Shown here: one piece after another, positions 1 to 9,210 of the stretch
Layout of the letters: every line of letters begins with the position of its first letter
Numbering within the stretch: position 1 is the first letter of the stretch
From: Magicicada septendecula
Taxonomy: Eukaryota > Arthropoda > Insecta > Hemiptera > Cicadidae
Direction: 5' to 3'
Assembly: GCA_034769895.1 (NCBI GenBank)
Contig: CM068373.1
Location: 284,427,379-284,491,378 of the forward strand
Length of the DNA: 64,000 bases
The notes under the pieces: generated by a model
Seen by the model: only the letters and a program-made list of their open reading frames with translations
The model's database searches: none
What the model was told of the DNA's origin: nothing
Program-made: the position numbers and the translations under genes

Positions 1-457
1 TTATTATTACCTTACGTCATTTTATATTACTTGGTAGGCCTACTTTTGTATTTTTCGGCCTACCAAGAACTCGTCCGAGGCTACCGTTTTTGTTCTGGTA
101 ACTGTCTGCTGATTGTCTGGCCGCTCAGCCGTGAGTTGTAATGGAACTGGCATTAGTTCGCTAAAGCTGAACATACAGAGCTGGCCACGTGATCTTGAGT
201 CTGCTCTCCCTTATTATCTAACCGCAATGTGCAGTTACATTACTTTCGTCCGTGATTCATGGCTGATGCGAAGTTAGGTGTTATTTCACAATCGGTCTAC
301 GTTGCTTGAGTACGGAGACAAAACATAGACGTTTCATTCTGTAATAAACACAGCATATCTGGTTGACTAACTCGGGGTTCTACAAGGGTGAACAACGACT
401 GCATGGAGAATATAATCTTAAAATGTTATCTTGGCCCGCCAATTTCGTACCGTTACA
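1..457 (-). repeat. Element E 3' LTR (partial)
   Basis: This is near-identical to 4342..4797. The LTR's minus-strand start (TGTAACGG) is at 457, next to the polypurine tract at 458..466. The window begins inside the LTR. Confidence 0.85.
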
Positions 458-504
458 ATACCCCCCACTAAGAGGTTGAAGGCCGACGCGTTCAAACTCT
501 TATT
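458..504 (-). promoter_or_regulatory. Element E polypurine tract with abutting stem-loop
   Basis: On the minus strand GGGGGGTAT lies directly before the LTR start, as expected for the plus-strand primer of reverse transcription. Immediately upstream are two 14-nt arms (467..480 and 491..504) that pair at 12 of 14 positions around a 10-nt loop. The same arrangement occurs in elements A, B, C and D with different arm sequences. Confidence 0.6.
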
Positions 505-2237
505 GCCTAAACCCTAAGAGGATCAGTGACCCTGTAACTGGGTCACCACCCATCCACACTCACTATTACCCCCCCTAGACTGTAGCGTCTAGTTGCTTTC
601 ACAAGGACTGATGCGGAAGGGGTGGACTTTTTTCCTTTTATTCCACCCCCATCCTTGCTTCGGCGTTACAATAAAATTCGGTATTACACCTACTACTTTT
701 TATTTATACACCCCTAATGGACTACCACCCCTATCTGGGTGAAAATAGACCTGTTCCAAAATTTAGTAGATTCCCCAAAAAAAAATAACCCCCCTACTAA
801 GTCTAACAAACCACTGGGTTGACAAAATAAAACAAACCACAAGCCGATTATATCAAGTAAAATTTATGATTTGCCACAATTAACTACTTTCACGGTCATG
901 ATCCGGTGAGGTCATGGCCGCACTTATGTGGAGAATCTACAGTTAAAACATAGAATGTAGATTGACATTAATAAAATTTATATGAACAGTAATATACACA
1001 TCTTATTTTCCAAACACTATCTCGGCCCAAATATTTCCTTTAGTTTTTAATTTTAAATGAGTATTTTAATCATTATTTACATCAATTAGTATTTAATTTA
1101 TAATTCCAGTTGAAGGTAAAGTTAAATTCATTATTACAAGTTCTTTATTAAAAGTCATCTTCTCTCTTGATTTAATTACCAAATTAATTTAATTTTATTA
1201 TCTCAAAACTCTAAATTATGGTAATTACCTCATTATTATTTTGTCTGTAAAAATTTAATTTCAATTCTTTTATGTCACAATAAGATTTTGCTCAAGATAC
1301 TGATTCATCAAGCTACAACAGTTAGCAGCTTCAACACTTGGCTGTAAACATTAGTCAAAACATACAGCATACCTGTTTACATAAACAGTTGTCTGCCAGA
1401 CTGGTGTTATAAACACTGTTATAAGCACTCCTTCAGTCTAAACATTCTGCTTGCCACATACTGGCACATATGCTTCCTACAAAATTTTTGTTTCTATTAA
1501 TCTTTTAATGTTAACATATTTGTCAAAGTCTATTTATTACAGTTCAAACCAAATATACTTTAATTCACCTTTCAGTTATTATTACTTTTTTAATTACAGT
1601 TTCTATTTAATACCATTATCTCAATTCACTTATTATTGAATCAAAATTTTTTCACACCAGTAGACATTTTATTCTATCTGATTGGTATTATAACTTTATA
1701 CTTACAGTACATTATCCACCTATTGACCTGAACACAAAATACACACCACACACATACACCAATATCTCCACATAACCTCTGAAACATTTAACAACAATGT
1801 TATTTCATACAAACAATTTAACATTTATTCATTAATATCAAATCTCACAAAACAATTTAAATCCATTGGAAAATTCAATTATACAACATTTAAATCAATC
1901 AAGGATATTTAAACAGTTCGAATTATTTTAATTAAATTACTTATTGAAAATACAAGTTCATTTGTTATCCAAACAATTATAATTCGTTAATTACTGTCTC
2001 CAAAATTAATTTTGTTATTTATTTAAATTGCAAAATATTAAAATTATTATTATCACAATTGCCTACATACACATTGCTTACCTAACATTTTACAATACAC
2101 ACAAATAAAGTTACTAAACATTTATTTACAAATCGTCATCATTAATTATTCAGTTATATCACACTTCAATGTCAAAATCAGCTGGGTCATTACCATATAT
2201 TAACATACTTAAACTGTTCCTTCCGCGATTTCGTAAT
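505..2237 (-). other. Element E 3' untranslated region with a block shared with elements C and D
   Basis: No gene is visible here. On the minus strand, roughly 940 down to 520 contains short islands in the same order as in C (49065..49460) and D (8779..9170). These are a G-run, then TGGAACAG, GGTGGTAG, GCCGAAGCAAGGA, and a CTACAGTC motif before another G-run. The rest is AT-rich sequence without a recognised feature. Confidence 0.45.
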
Positions 2238-2307
2238 CTAACCTCCATCGTCATGTAATAGTCGTACCTTTTTGTAACATTTCTCTTTCTTACTTATACT
2301 CAATTTG

Positions 2308-2345
<38 letters not shown>

Positions 2346-3158
2346 ACACACCATTATTTCCAAGTCCTTCGTTATACCATTCATTAGGTCATAAAACTTG
2401 TCACGATCAATTAATTTTGTCCAGTCTCCCTCGGTAATTTCTCTCAACATCATGTCAGTTACTTTGTCATCATAAATTATCTTATTGTTATTTAAACGTA
2501 CTTCTAACCTTACTTTCCATTCACCATAATCTCTTTTTAAATTATATATTTCTATCTCTTTATCAACCCACAGCTCTCTATTTAAATCTCTCTCATCATA
2601 ACACCATCTCATATCTTCACTATCACTCCAGACAGAGGGTACAAAATTATACAACAAAAATAAACACTTCAACTCTTCTACTAACACGGGACTCTTGCCC
2701 TTCAGAAACACTTGTAAACACATTAAATCATCATAAATAAGGGGAACATTTACCCTCTGCCCCCATTCTACCATTATACTATCTTTCCACTCATTATCTA
2801 ATTCCTCAACATTAATTACTACGCCTTTACAATCTATTACTTTCTCTCTCTCACTCACTATCTCTATCTCATCATTATCCAATACTTTACTCTCAACTAT
2901 ATCATTATTATTATTCACCATTATTTCATCATTATAATTAATTATATTAATATCACCACTTACCTCTGAATTGTCATCACCATCATTATCTTCACTAGTC
3001 AACACTACCTCTCCCACTATTTTGTCACTGTTATTTATTAATTCAGTATTAGAATTATCATTATCACTCACCTGGTTAATTATTCCCTCACTATCATTAA
3101 CAACACTATTATCACTTACCTGTTTTGATTCAACTTCTGTATTCTCTTTAATTGACAT
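2238..3158 (-). CDS. Element E ORF2: acidic, Asn-rich protein of unknown function
   Basis: This 306-codon open frame has an N-terminal third rich in Asp, Glu, Asn and Ser, probably disordered. A more ordinary region follows (about residues 105 to 265, with several Trp and Leu-rich stretches), then an Asn run encoded by an AAT microsatellite, and the C-terminal peptide KVRLLHDDGG. No CCHC, DTG, YVDD or DDE motif is present. It overlaps ORF1 by 43 nt in the -1 frame, so it may be made by frameshifting from ORF1 or start at its own ATG. Element D ends a decayed frame with the related KIRLLFDDGG (7080..7109), so this is a real lineage-specific protein. I do not recognise its function; a divergent Gag is one possibility. 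Confidence 0.55.
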
Positions 3159-3445
3159 CTATCTCCTTCCCATTTCTCGTCCCGTTTATTCATCTTTGTG
3201 TTTAGTTCGTCAAAATGTTTATTCATCCTATCAAAACCCTTGTTTATAACACCCCTTAGTTCATCAAAACCCTTAACCATCTCTGCTTCTATAAGGTTCA
3301 GCATATACATCTTATATTCAGATTCACTCATATTATCCATACTTACCTTATTAACTGTCACCTGATCGACTTTATTTGTGTTAACTTGGTCTGTCTCTCT
3401 ACCTTTATTTACCACCACCACACTATCATCATTATCACTAGGCAT
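3116..3445 (-). CDS. Element E ORF1: short Gag-like coiled-coil protein
   Basis: This 109-codon frame is the first after the primer site. It has a charged N-terminus and then heptad-like repeats (FDELRGVINKGFDRMNKHFDEL) typical of a coiled coil. Element D's first ORF (5730 on) has a similar repeated segment (NLNAKFDEVNSRFD), and element C's Gag also begins with a long coiled coil. The capsid part seen in C Gag is absent. Just before the stop, the frame reads T CAA AAC (3122..3128), within the overlap with ORF2 in the -1 frame. Confidence 0.5.
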   Translation of the reverse strand: MPSDNDDSVVVVNKGRETDQVNTNKVDQVTVNKVSMDNMSESEYKMYMLNLIEAEMVKGFDELRGVINKGFDRMNKHFDELNTKMNKRDEKWEGDRCQLKRIQKLNQNR

Positions 3446-3655
3446 ATTTACTGCCTTATTTTCTACCTTAAATCAAAATACCCCACACATAAAACACTTA
3501 GCAATACGTAAAAGTAAACACACAACAGCTCTACCCAAACATAACCTTATTTAACGTAATTATGTACGATAATTTTTCACAAATACGCCATTACCAATTC
3601 CTACTTTCTGTGCTTTAAAACAGGTCTAGTTCCTATAATATTTATATACGAACAT
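3446..3655 (-). other. Element E 5' leader between primer site and ORF1
   Basis: This is an AT-rich untranslated leader of the minus-strand element. I see no gene or clear motif. Confidence 0.4.
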
Positions 3656-3671
3656 CCTGGCAGGGTCGCCA
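3656..3671 (-). promoter_or_regulatory. Element E tRNA primer-binding site
   Basis: The minus strand reads TGGCGACCCTGCCAGG, two bases after the 5' LTR end (TTTACA). It begins with the TGG complementary to tRNA CCA and resembles the sites of mdg1/412-type elements (tRNA-Arg); the tRNA assignment is tentative. Confidence 0.7.
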
Positions 3672-3673
3672 TT

Positions 3674-4797
3674 TGTAAAGGTCCTTACTTTTTTACCTTT
3701 TTAATTAAAAAATTACATTCACTCATAAAATACTCACCGCTGCCAGAATTTTACTTACCGTCATGGTCCCCGTAAAACTTACCTTATTAAATTACCCAGG
3801 TCGCCACGATATTTTGAGGTTTAATATCGAAACCATTACACTCTTGCCCTTATAAAAATTGTAACATAATCCCGCTATCTGACCACCCTTAAAACTCAGA
3901 AAATCCCAAATTTCGTTAGACGAGTTGTCAACACAGAAAACTAGGAAATGGTTTACGGCGAAATAACTACACTAACACATGTTTATAGAAGAATGAACCT
4001 TTTCATTACTCTTTTTATTATTTTAGTTAAATACTCTATCATTGATTATTACGTTTTCTTTATATTTAAAATGTTTACTAATTTTAGTCCAATAATTTTG
4101 TATAGACTACTACTACATCTTTCTAGTTGAGCCAGTACTTTTAATAACCCATACACACACTCACTCAATTTACATTTCTTTTTAAAACTTCCTATTTAAT
4201 TAATGAGCTCTTTATTAATTATAATGTTTTGGCCAAATGAAACTGTCTTTACACTTGTTACCTATTTGCGTAATATCCAAATGTTGTATACGATATTGTC
4301 CGGAACTGTTTTCACTAGTCACTCTCCACTCCGAACACAGTTTATTATTACCTTACGTCATTTTATATTACTTGGTAGGCCTACTTTTGTATTTTTCGGC
4401 CTACCAAGAACTCGTCCGAGGCTACCGTTTTGTTCTGGTAACTGTCTGCTGATTGTCTGGCCGCTCAGCCGTGAGTTGTAATGGAACTGGCATTAGTTCG
4501 CTAAAGCTGAACATACAGAGCTGGTCACGTGATCTTGAGTCTGCTCTCCCTTATTATCTAACCGCAATGTGCAGTTACATTACTTTCTTCCGTGATTCAC
4601 GGCTGATGCGAAGTTAGGTGTTATTTCACAATCGGTCTACGTTGCTTGAGTACGGAGACAAAACATAGACGTTTTATTCTGTAATAAACACAGCCTATCT
4701 GGTTGACTAACTCGGGGTTCTACAAGGGTGAACAACGACTGCATGGAGAATATAATTTTAAAATGTTATCTTGGCCCGCCAATTTCGTACCATTACA
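3674..4797 (-). repeat. Element E 5' LTR
   Basis: 1124 bp. On the plus strand it starts TGTAAAGG and ends CCATTACA. The left boundary abuts the primer site. The right boundary is where sequence switches to element D LTR sequence. The 3' LTR has CGTTACA at the same end. Confidence 0.85.
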
Positions 4798-5548
4798 CAG
4801 TAGTTCGGCAGCATAACAACATGAACATGAGTGACACCTGACTTGATCTTCATCCAGCAAAAGCAGGAAAGTAGACATTTCCCACATTTTAAACCAACAA
4901 CACCTTTTAATGTTTGAACTCAAGTAATAGAAAATGTACCGTTTTAATTAGTATGTGTGAGAGCATGTGTGTGTGTGTACCGGTACCTAGAAATCACAAA
5001 GCATTGGTTGACGTTATGTGATTCATATAACTAAAAAAACTTGAATTATTAAAACTGCAGTAATGGTCTAGATTCACTTAAATATGTAACCAGAATAATT
5101 GGAAGTCAATATATATATATATATATATATATATATGGTATAAATGTATCATACGTAAGGCGGATATAGCGAAAATATATCGCAGCCATCTTGTATTTTG
5201 GATGAAAAGGAGAAAGACTCCATTTTGTTGACGTTATAAAATATAAAATTTGAGATAATAAAATAAACACAAGTTTTAACTCATGCAATCAGAGTCGATT
5301 ATTTCACAACAACCATTGTGTTTTCTGAGCACGTTTATTGAACCCTGGAGGCCGCAAGTAAAATATAGTATGTTGGTAACAACACAACATGGCGATTACC
5401 CGAAACAGCAGTGTAAACAAATATAAATGTTGACAAGAAAATTATAAAAGGTAAGTCAAGTAAAAAATGAAAATAAAAAGAAAGTTTATTAACAAATGAC
5501 GACCCGAACAGTGACAATTTAATAATTTCACAAGTAAGTTTATTAACA
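4798..5548 (+). repeat. Element D 5' LTR (right part)
   Basis: This matches 13657..13975 plus 16202..16619. It includes an AT dinucleotide run (about 5109..5136) in which family A's solo LTR landed in the other copy. It ends TTATTAACA, directly before the primer site. Confidence 0.8.
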
Positions 5549-5592
5549 AATGACGCCAGAACAGTTGGACATTATATAAATAAATTTCATAT
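5482..5592 (+). repeat. Tandem copy of LTR end plus primer site inside the D LTR
   Basis: A stretch with TTTATTAACAAATGACG, a primer-site-like GAACAGTGAC and AATTTCA occurs at about 5482..5530. It recurs at 5541..5592, where it forms the true LTR end and primer site. The first copy is also present in the 3' LTR (about 16555..16602), so it is a fixed part of the LTR. Confidence 0.65.
5551..5570 (+). promoter_or_regulatory. Element D tRNA primer-binding site
   Basis: TGACGCCAGAACAGTTGGAC lies two bases after the LTR end. It resembles a lysine-tRNA site (TGGCGCCCGAACAGGGAC) with changes; the tRNA identity is inferred. Confidence 0.5.
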
Positions 5593-5729
5593 AAAATAAA
5601 CCTACATACAGAAACAGAATGGTTGTTGGAATGGGTATGTAATTAATACGTAAATAATAAGGTTATGTTGTGATTGTAGTATATGTTAGATATATAATAA
5701 TATTTTGAAAAGATATATAAAATTTCAAG

Positions 5730-6344
5730 ATGGCAGAGAAAAATGTAGATGTCAGCGTAACTGACAAAATGTTTACGAGTGAGATGGGAGTTTGTTCAAC
5801 ACCAATAAGTCAAATCGGCGAGTCTAGTGCCACTGAATCTGTTGAGTTAAATACAATACAAGTAACACCCATCTCAACTCGTCATGAAAACAAAAAAGAC
5901 GATAATAGTGACATAATAAATATGATGAAATTTCTTATGAAAGAGCAAAATAATAACTTAAATGCCAAATTTGACGAAGTGAACAGTCGTTTTGACGTTA
6001 GTGATATTAAAATGAGTAACTTAAACGCCAAATTTGATGAAGTAAACAGTTGATTTGACGTTAGTGATACTAAAATGAATGATAAATGTGAGATGCAAAA
6101 TAATGAGATAAAGTTGATGAGAGGGGAGATTAAACAACAAAATTTTATTTTTAATCAACATATTAATGAAATTCATGAACGTTATGATAATATGACAGAA
6201 AAAATAATAGAATCAGTCAGTCAGAAGTTTGATAAACAAAATGCAAGAGTAGATGACATTATTAATAACTTTAAAATGAATAATGTTGATGATAATTATG
6301 AGATTATAATGGGGGTAGAAGGCAGTAAAAGACCGATCATTTAA
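5730..6344 (+). pseudogene. Element D gag start: coiled-coil region, broken
   Basis: The frame starts at the ATG at 5730 (MAEKNVDVS, compare MAENNNSME in element C Gag). It runs to a TGA at about 6051 and resumes in the same frame from about 6075 to 6344. A tandem repeat of about 63 bp (around 5955..6078) encodes NLNAKFDEVNS twice, and the TGA lies in its second unit where the first has an Arg codon. The remainder is charged, heptad-like sequence. No capsid domain follows. Family comparison with C and E suggests the amino-terminal half of Gag. Confidence 0.55.
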
Positions 6345-7109
6345 ATGAAAATAAAGACGGTCAGTTAATAGATAAAAGACAATAAGGTAAGTGGTGTTGA
6401 GAATTACGATATAATTAAAAATAGTGGTGATGAAATTTTAGAGGAGATAGAATGTAATAATGGAATGTTAGTGTGTGTTGATGAGTCAGAGAGAGTATAG
6501 AGGTAGAGAGATTGCAGGGGTTAATTTTTTCCCGTGGTGTTGTTGGGGGTGAAGAAGGGTCTTCACGAGTATATTTGGTAGATGAAAGATCTACAAATAA
6601 TTGTCCTTTGAATTTTAGTGGTGTTCCTGGTAGGACCAAGAGGTGTTTTTATGATTTAGAGTCCCCTGCATATATTGAGAGAGAGAGAGAGTGTGACTTG
6701 GTGTCATAATGAGGGATATTTTGAGAGAGAGAGGTATGGTGATAGGAAGATCGAGTTGTTTGAGGTTGGAAGGAGTTATACAGAATTAAGAGAGAGAGTG
6801 AATAGAAAGAGAGTTGATAATTATAGCGAGTACTTGCCTTATGTTGAAACGGATGTAGCAGCAGTAGTTGATGATAATGTAACTTACCTGACTTTAACAG
6901 AAAATACTAAAGGAGAAATTATTATACTCAATGTCGACAGGAATTTTGAAATAATGGTATGCGATAATATTTGTATTATCAATAGTAGTGATACAATGGA
7001 AAAAAGCAATGATGATGATTGTTATAATTATGATAATAAAAATGTGTCTGTAATTGTGAATGAATGGTGTAGTCATAAGATCAGGTTATTATTTGATGAT
7101 GGAGGGTAA
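6345..7109 (+). pseudogene. Element D decayed frame related to element E ORF2
   Basis: Only fragments are open; the last runs 6675..7109. Its end (EIMVC, then an Asn/Asp-rich stretch, then KIRLLFDDGG and a stop) matches the end of element E ORF2 (EIMVC, Asn run, KVRLLHDDGG). AG-rich repeats (6679..6700) interrupt the upstream part. In element C this position is occupied by the Gag capsid and zinc finger, so D and E appear to carry a different module there. The function is unknown. Confidence 0.45.
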
Positions 7110-7539
7110 GATATTGTGTTGTTCATGAACATTTAATTATTTGAGTTTATGGTGATGACCTGGCTAACTTATGAAATGAAGTGTGGTAAACAGAAAAATA
7201 ATGACAAAAAATTGTAAATAAATTTATAGTGAAATTAATTGTGTTTGTGTTATGAAATGTATTTTATATAAACTATGTATGTAGGTAATAGGAATTCCTT
7301 TAATAATACTTATAACATTTTTTTCTCTCAGACTAAATAAGTGATAAAAGTAATTGTGAGATTTTAAATTGATTGAATTAAATAACTGAAAATTAATTAA
7401 TTACTGTTGTACAGAAGAGATTCTCTAATGAATAGTATATGATTAAACAGATAATATGTTTGGATATAGAGTTATAGTGTTATTATGAGGTAAGTGATGA
7501 ATTTTCTAGGGTAATTTTTAATGATCAAAGTAAGGTAAA
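7110..7539 (+). other. Element D internal sequence without a recognised gene
   Basis: AT-rich spacer between the KIRLLFDDGG frame and the protease remnant. I see no open frame or motif. Confidence 0.4.
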
Positions 7540-8085
7540 AGGTAAAAGAAAGTGTTTGGGTGATAATTATTTTAATAAGGCATTAGGTCAGTCAAAGTTA
7601 ATTTAAATGGGTGTTAGAGAAAATAAGAATTGTAGAATAAAAGTAATACAGCAACAGGGTAGTATTAGGGACACAGTAGTGGGAGTGCATATATGTAGAA
7701 AGAGAGGGTAATGTAATTAGAGAGTAAATAGTTGATGGTGAAATTTTGTAGTGAGGGTGAGGTGGTAAGGAGTGATCAACGTGCGTCGTTGGGCAGGTAA
7801 TTGTGAAGGGTCGAAGAGTGTTTGCCAAGATTATGGGAAGGGCAAAAGGTTATGAATGGAATTGCCGGTTAAGAAACACACATCCTATGTACAAAGAGGG
7901 TATTAGATATTTTATTATAAGAGGAAAATGGTATAAGTGGAATTAGTGTTGAAGGGGGTTATATTGAGAGATTGGTGTCACCCTATGTAAATCTGTTAGT
8001 GGTTGTAGGAAGAAAGAAGGTGAGTAAGGTTATATATGTTAATGCCCATATAAATCAAATCATTGTGAATGACGGATAATCACCC
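7540..8085 (+). pseudogene. Element D pol remnant: protease end and reverse transcriptase start
   Basis: Around 7540..7615 the translation LGDNYFNKA aligns with LGNDFLQRTKA of element C protease. 7745..7850 is close in DNA to C 45700..45800 (both read GAGGTGAGGTGGTAAGGAG-like and GAGTGTTTGCC). Around 7955..8085 fragments such as YIERLVSPYVN and INQIIVND align with IIERSVSHYSN and INQIIIPD of C reverse transcriptase. Stops and frameshifts interrupt everything, and no YVDD, RNase H or integrase region remains. Confidence 0.6.
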
Positions 8086-8279
8086 AAACGAATTAATGAT
8101 CAGAATGTGAACTAAAAGAAAATTCATAATTGAGATGGAATAATAAATGAAATGTGATGTAAATTAAAGGTTGGAAAAAAAAAATTTTTGATAGTGGTAG
8201 TATTTTCCACGAACGACAGTGATTTTGTTTTATGAATTGTGAAATAAAACGACCAAAATTTTGTAACTTAAATAATTAA

Positions 8280-9210
8280 CTCATCAAGGATTGTTTTCCT
8301 TCAGAAAACAGAAATATAATTGATGTAATGTAGACTTGTAAGATGATCCATTGTTGTACTTATTATCTTGTTATGAAGAAGGTATTAGTGAGAAGTGAAA
8401 GCTGGAACTTGCAAAATGTGTCTATATGAAAATTTTTATGAAAATAAAAAGAACTTGTTATTATGCAAGATTAATGGGTGATTTTGGGGGGTTGTTTGGT
8501 GTTAATAGAAGAGAAAATCAATTGTGGAATGTAGTGACAGTACATGTAGAAGGACATAAGTTTAGATATTAGTTATGCTATTGCAGTGGCGGCATATGCC
8601 ACTGTAGATAGCGGTGAGTGTTGATGAGTAACGTCAAAGTACGTTACCATCATCAGAGGCCTAAACTGGGCATAATATACACTGCACAACTACGTTATAT
8701 AATTTTATATTATATGTTAATTGCTACCGTGCAGTGTATCATTAATGATGAAGTGAAAACATGCGAATGAGACAAGATTTCCCCACCTTATCGGGCGATT
8801 ACTGTTTTACCAGCACTAATCGTGGTTTTGGACGACAACCAGCTGTGGGCAGAAATTGTAAAACTGACCATGGTTGATTGCCCTTGAAATTGGTGAAAAT
8901 TGAAATTAATGGGGGGCAGCTTAGGGGAAATCCCCGGAACTATGGAACAGCGGCTATCACCTTGTTCGCGTAGGAACAGTAAAACAGGTGATAGACCCGT
9001 CTTAAGGTTATAACTATGTAATCAGGCATTATTATATCTGGAGTTTGAAAATGTAAGGCCGAAGCAAGGACGGGAGACGACAAAATTCCTCCCTAATTTC
9101 AGTCCTTGTGGAAGCAACTGGGCACTACAGTCCAGGGGGGCCATAGTGTGTGTGGAAGGAGGTTACTAGATGGGTAGTAACGTTTTGAGAAATATTAAAA
9201 ATATTATAAC
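8280..9210 (+). other. Element D conserved 3' untranslated module
   Basis: Non-coding, but it aligns with element C 48590..49480 far better than the decayed coding regions do. Shared landmarks are GATCCATTGTTGT, TGTCTATATGAAAATTTT, ATCATC-GAGGCCT, GGGCGATTACTG, ACCAGCACTAATCGTGGTTT, CCCCGGAACTATGGAACAGC and a CAAGGAC motif. This order is kept in C, and in part in E. Confidence 0.6.
8954..8994 (+). promoter_or_regulatory. Predicted RNA stem-loop in element D 3' module
   Basis: CTATCACCT (8954..8962) pairs perfectly with AGGTGATAG (8986..8994), with an inner TGTTC/GAACA stem. The corresponding element C arms are CTGCCAC and GTGGTAG (49243..49284), so two pairs changed together while pairing was kept. 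This suggests a selected RNA structure; its function is unknown. Confidence 0.5.

Larger units (their letters stand above)
1..4797 (-). mobile_element. Element E: short non-autonomous Ty3/gypsy-like LTR retrotransposon, minus strand, 3' LTR cut by window start
   Basis: Positions 1..457 repeat at 4342..4797 (one 1-bp indel and a few substitutions), giving two LTRs. On the minus strand the LTR starts TGTAACGG and ends CCTTTACA. A tRNA-type primer site (TGGCGACCCTGCCAGG) follows the 5' LTR, and a GGGGGG tract precedes the 3' LTR, which fixes the orientation. The internal region is only about 3.2 kb. It encodes two overlapping ORFs and no protease, reverse transcriptase or integrase that I can see. 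The right flank (4798 on) matches the middle of element D's LTR (13657 on), so E inserted into D's 5' LTR. The left end lies outside the window. Confidence 0.85.

Noticed and set aside
2304..2343. CRISPR-like or satellite array
   Set aside because: It is a simple TTA microsatellite coding for Asn in ORF2; no spaced repeats of CRISPR type occur in the window.
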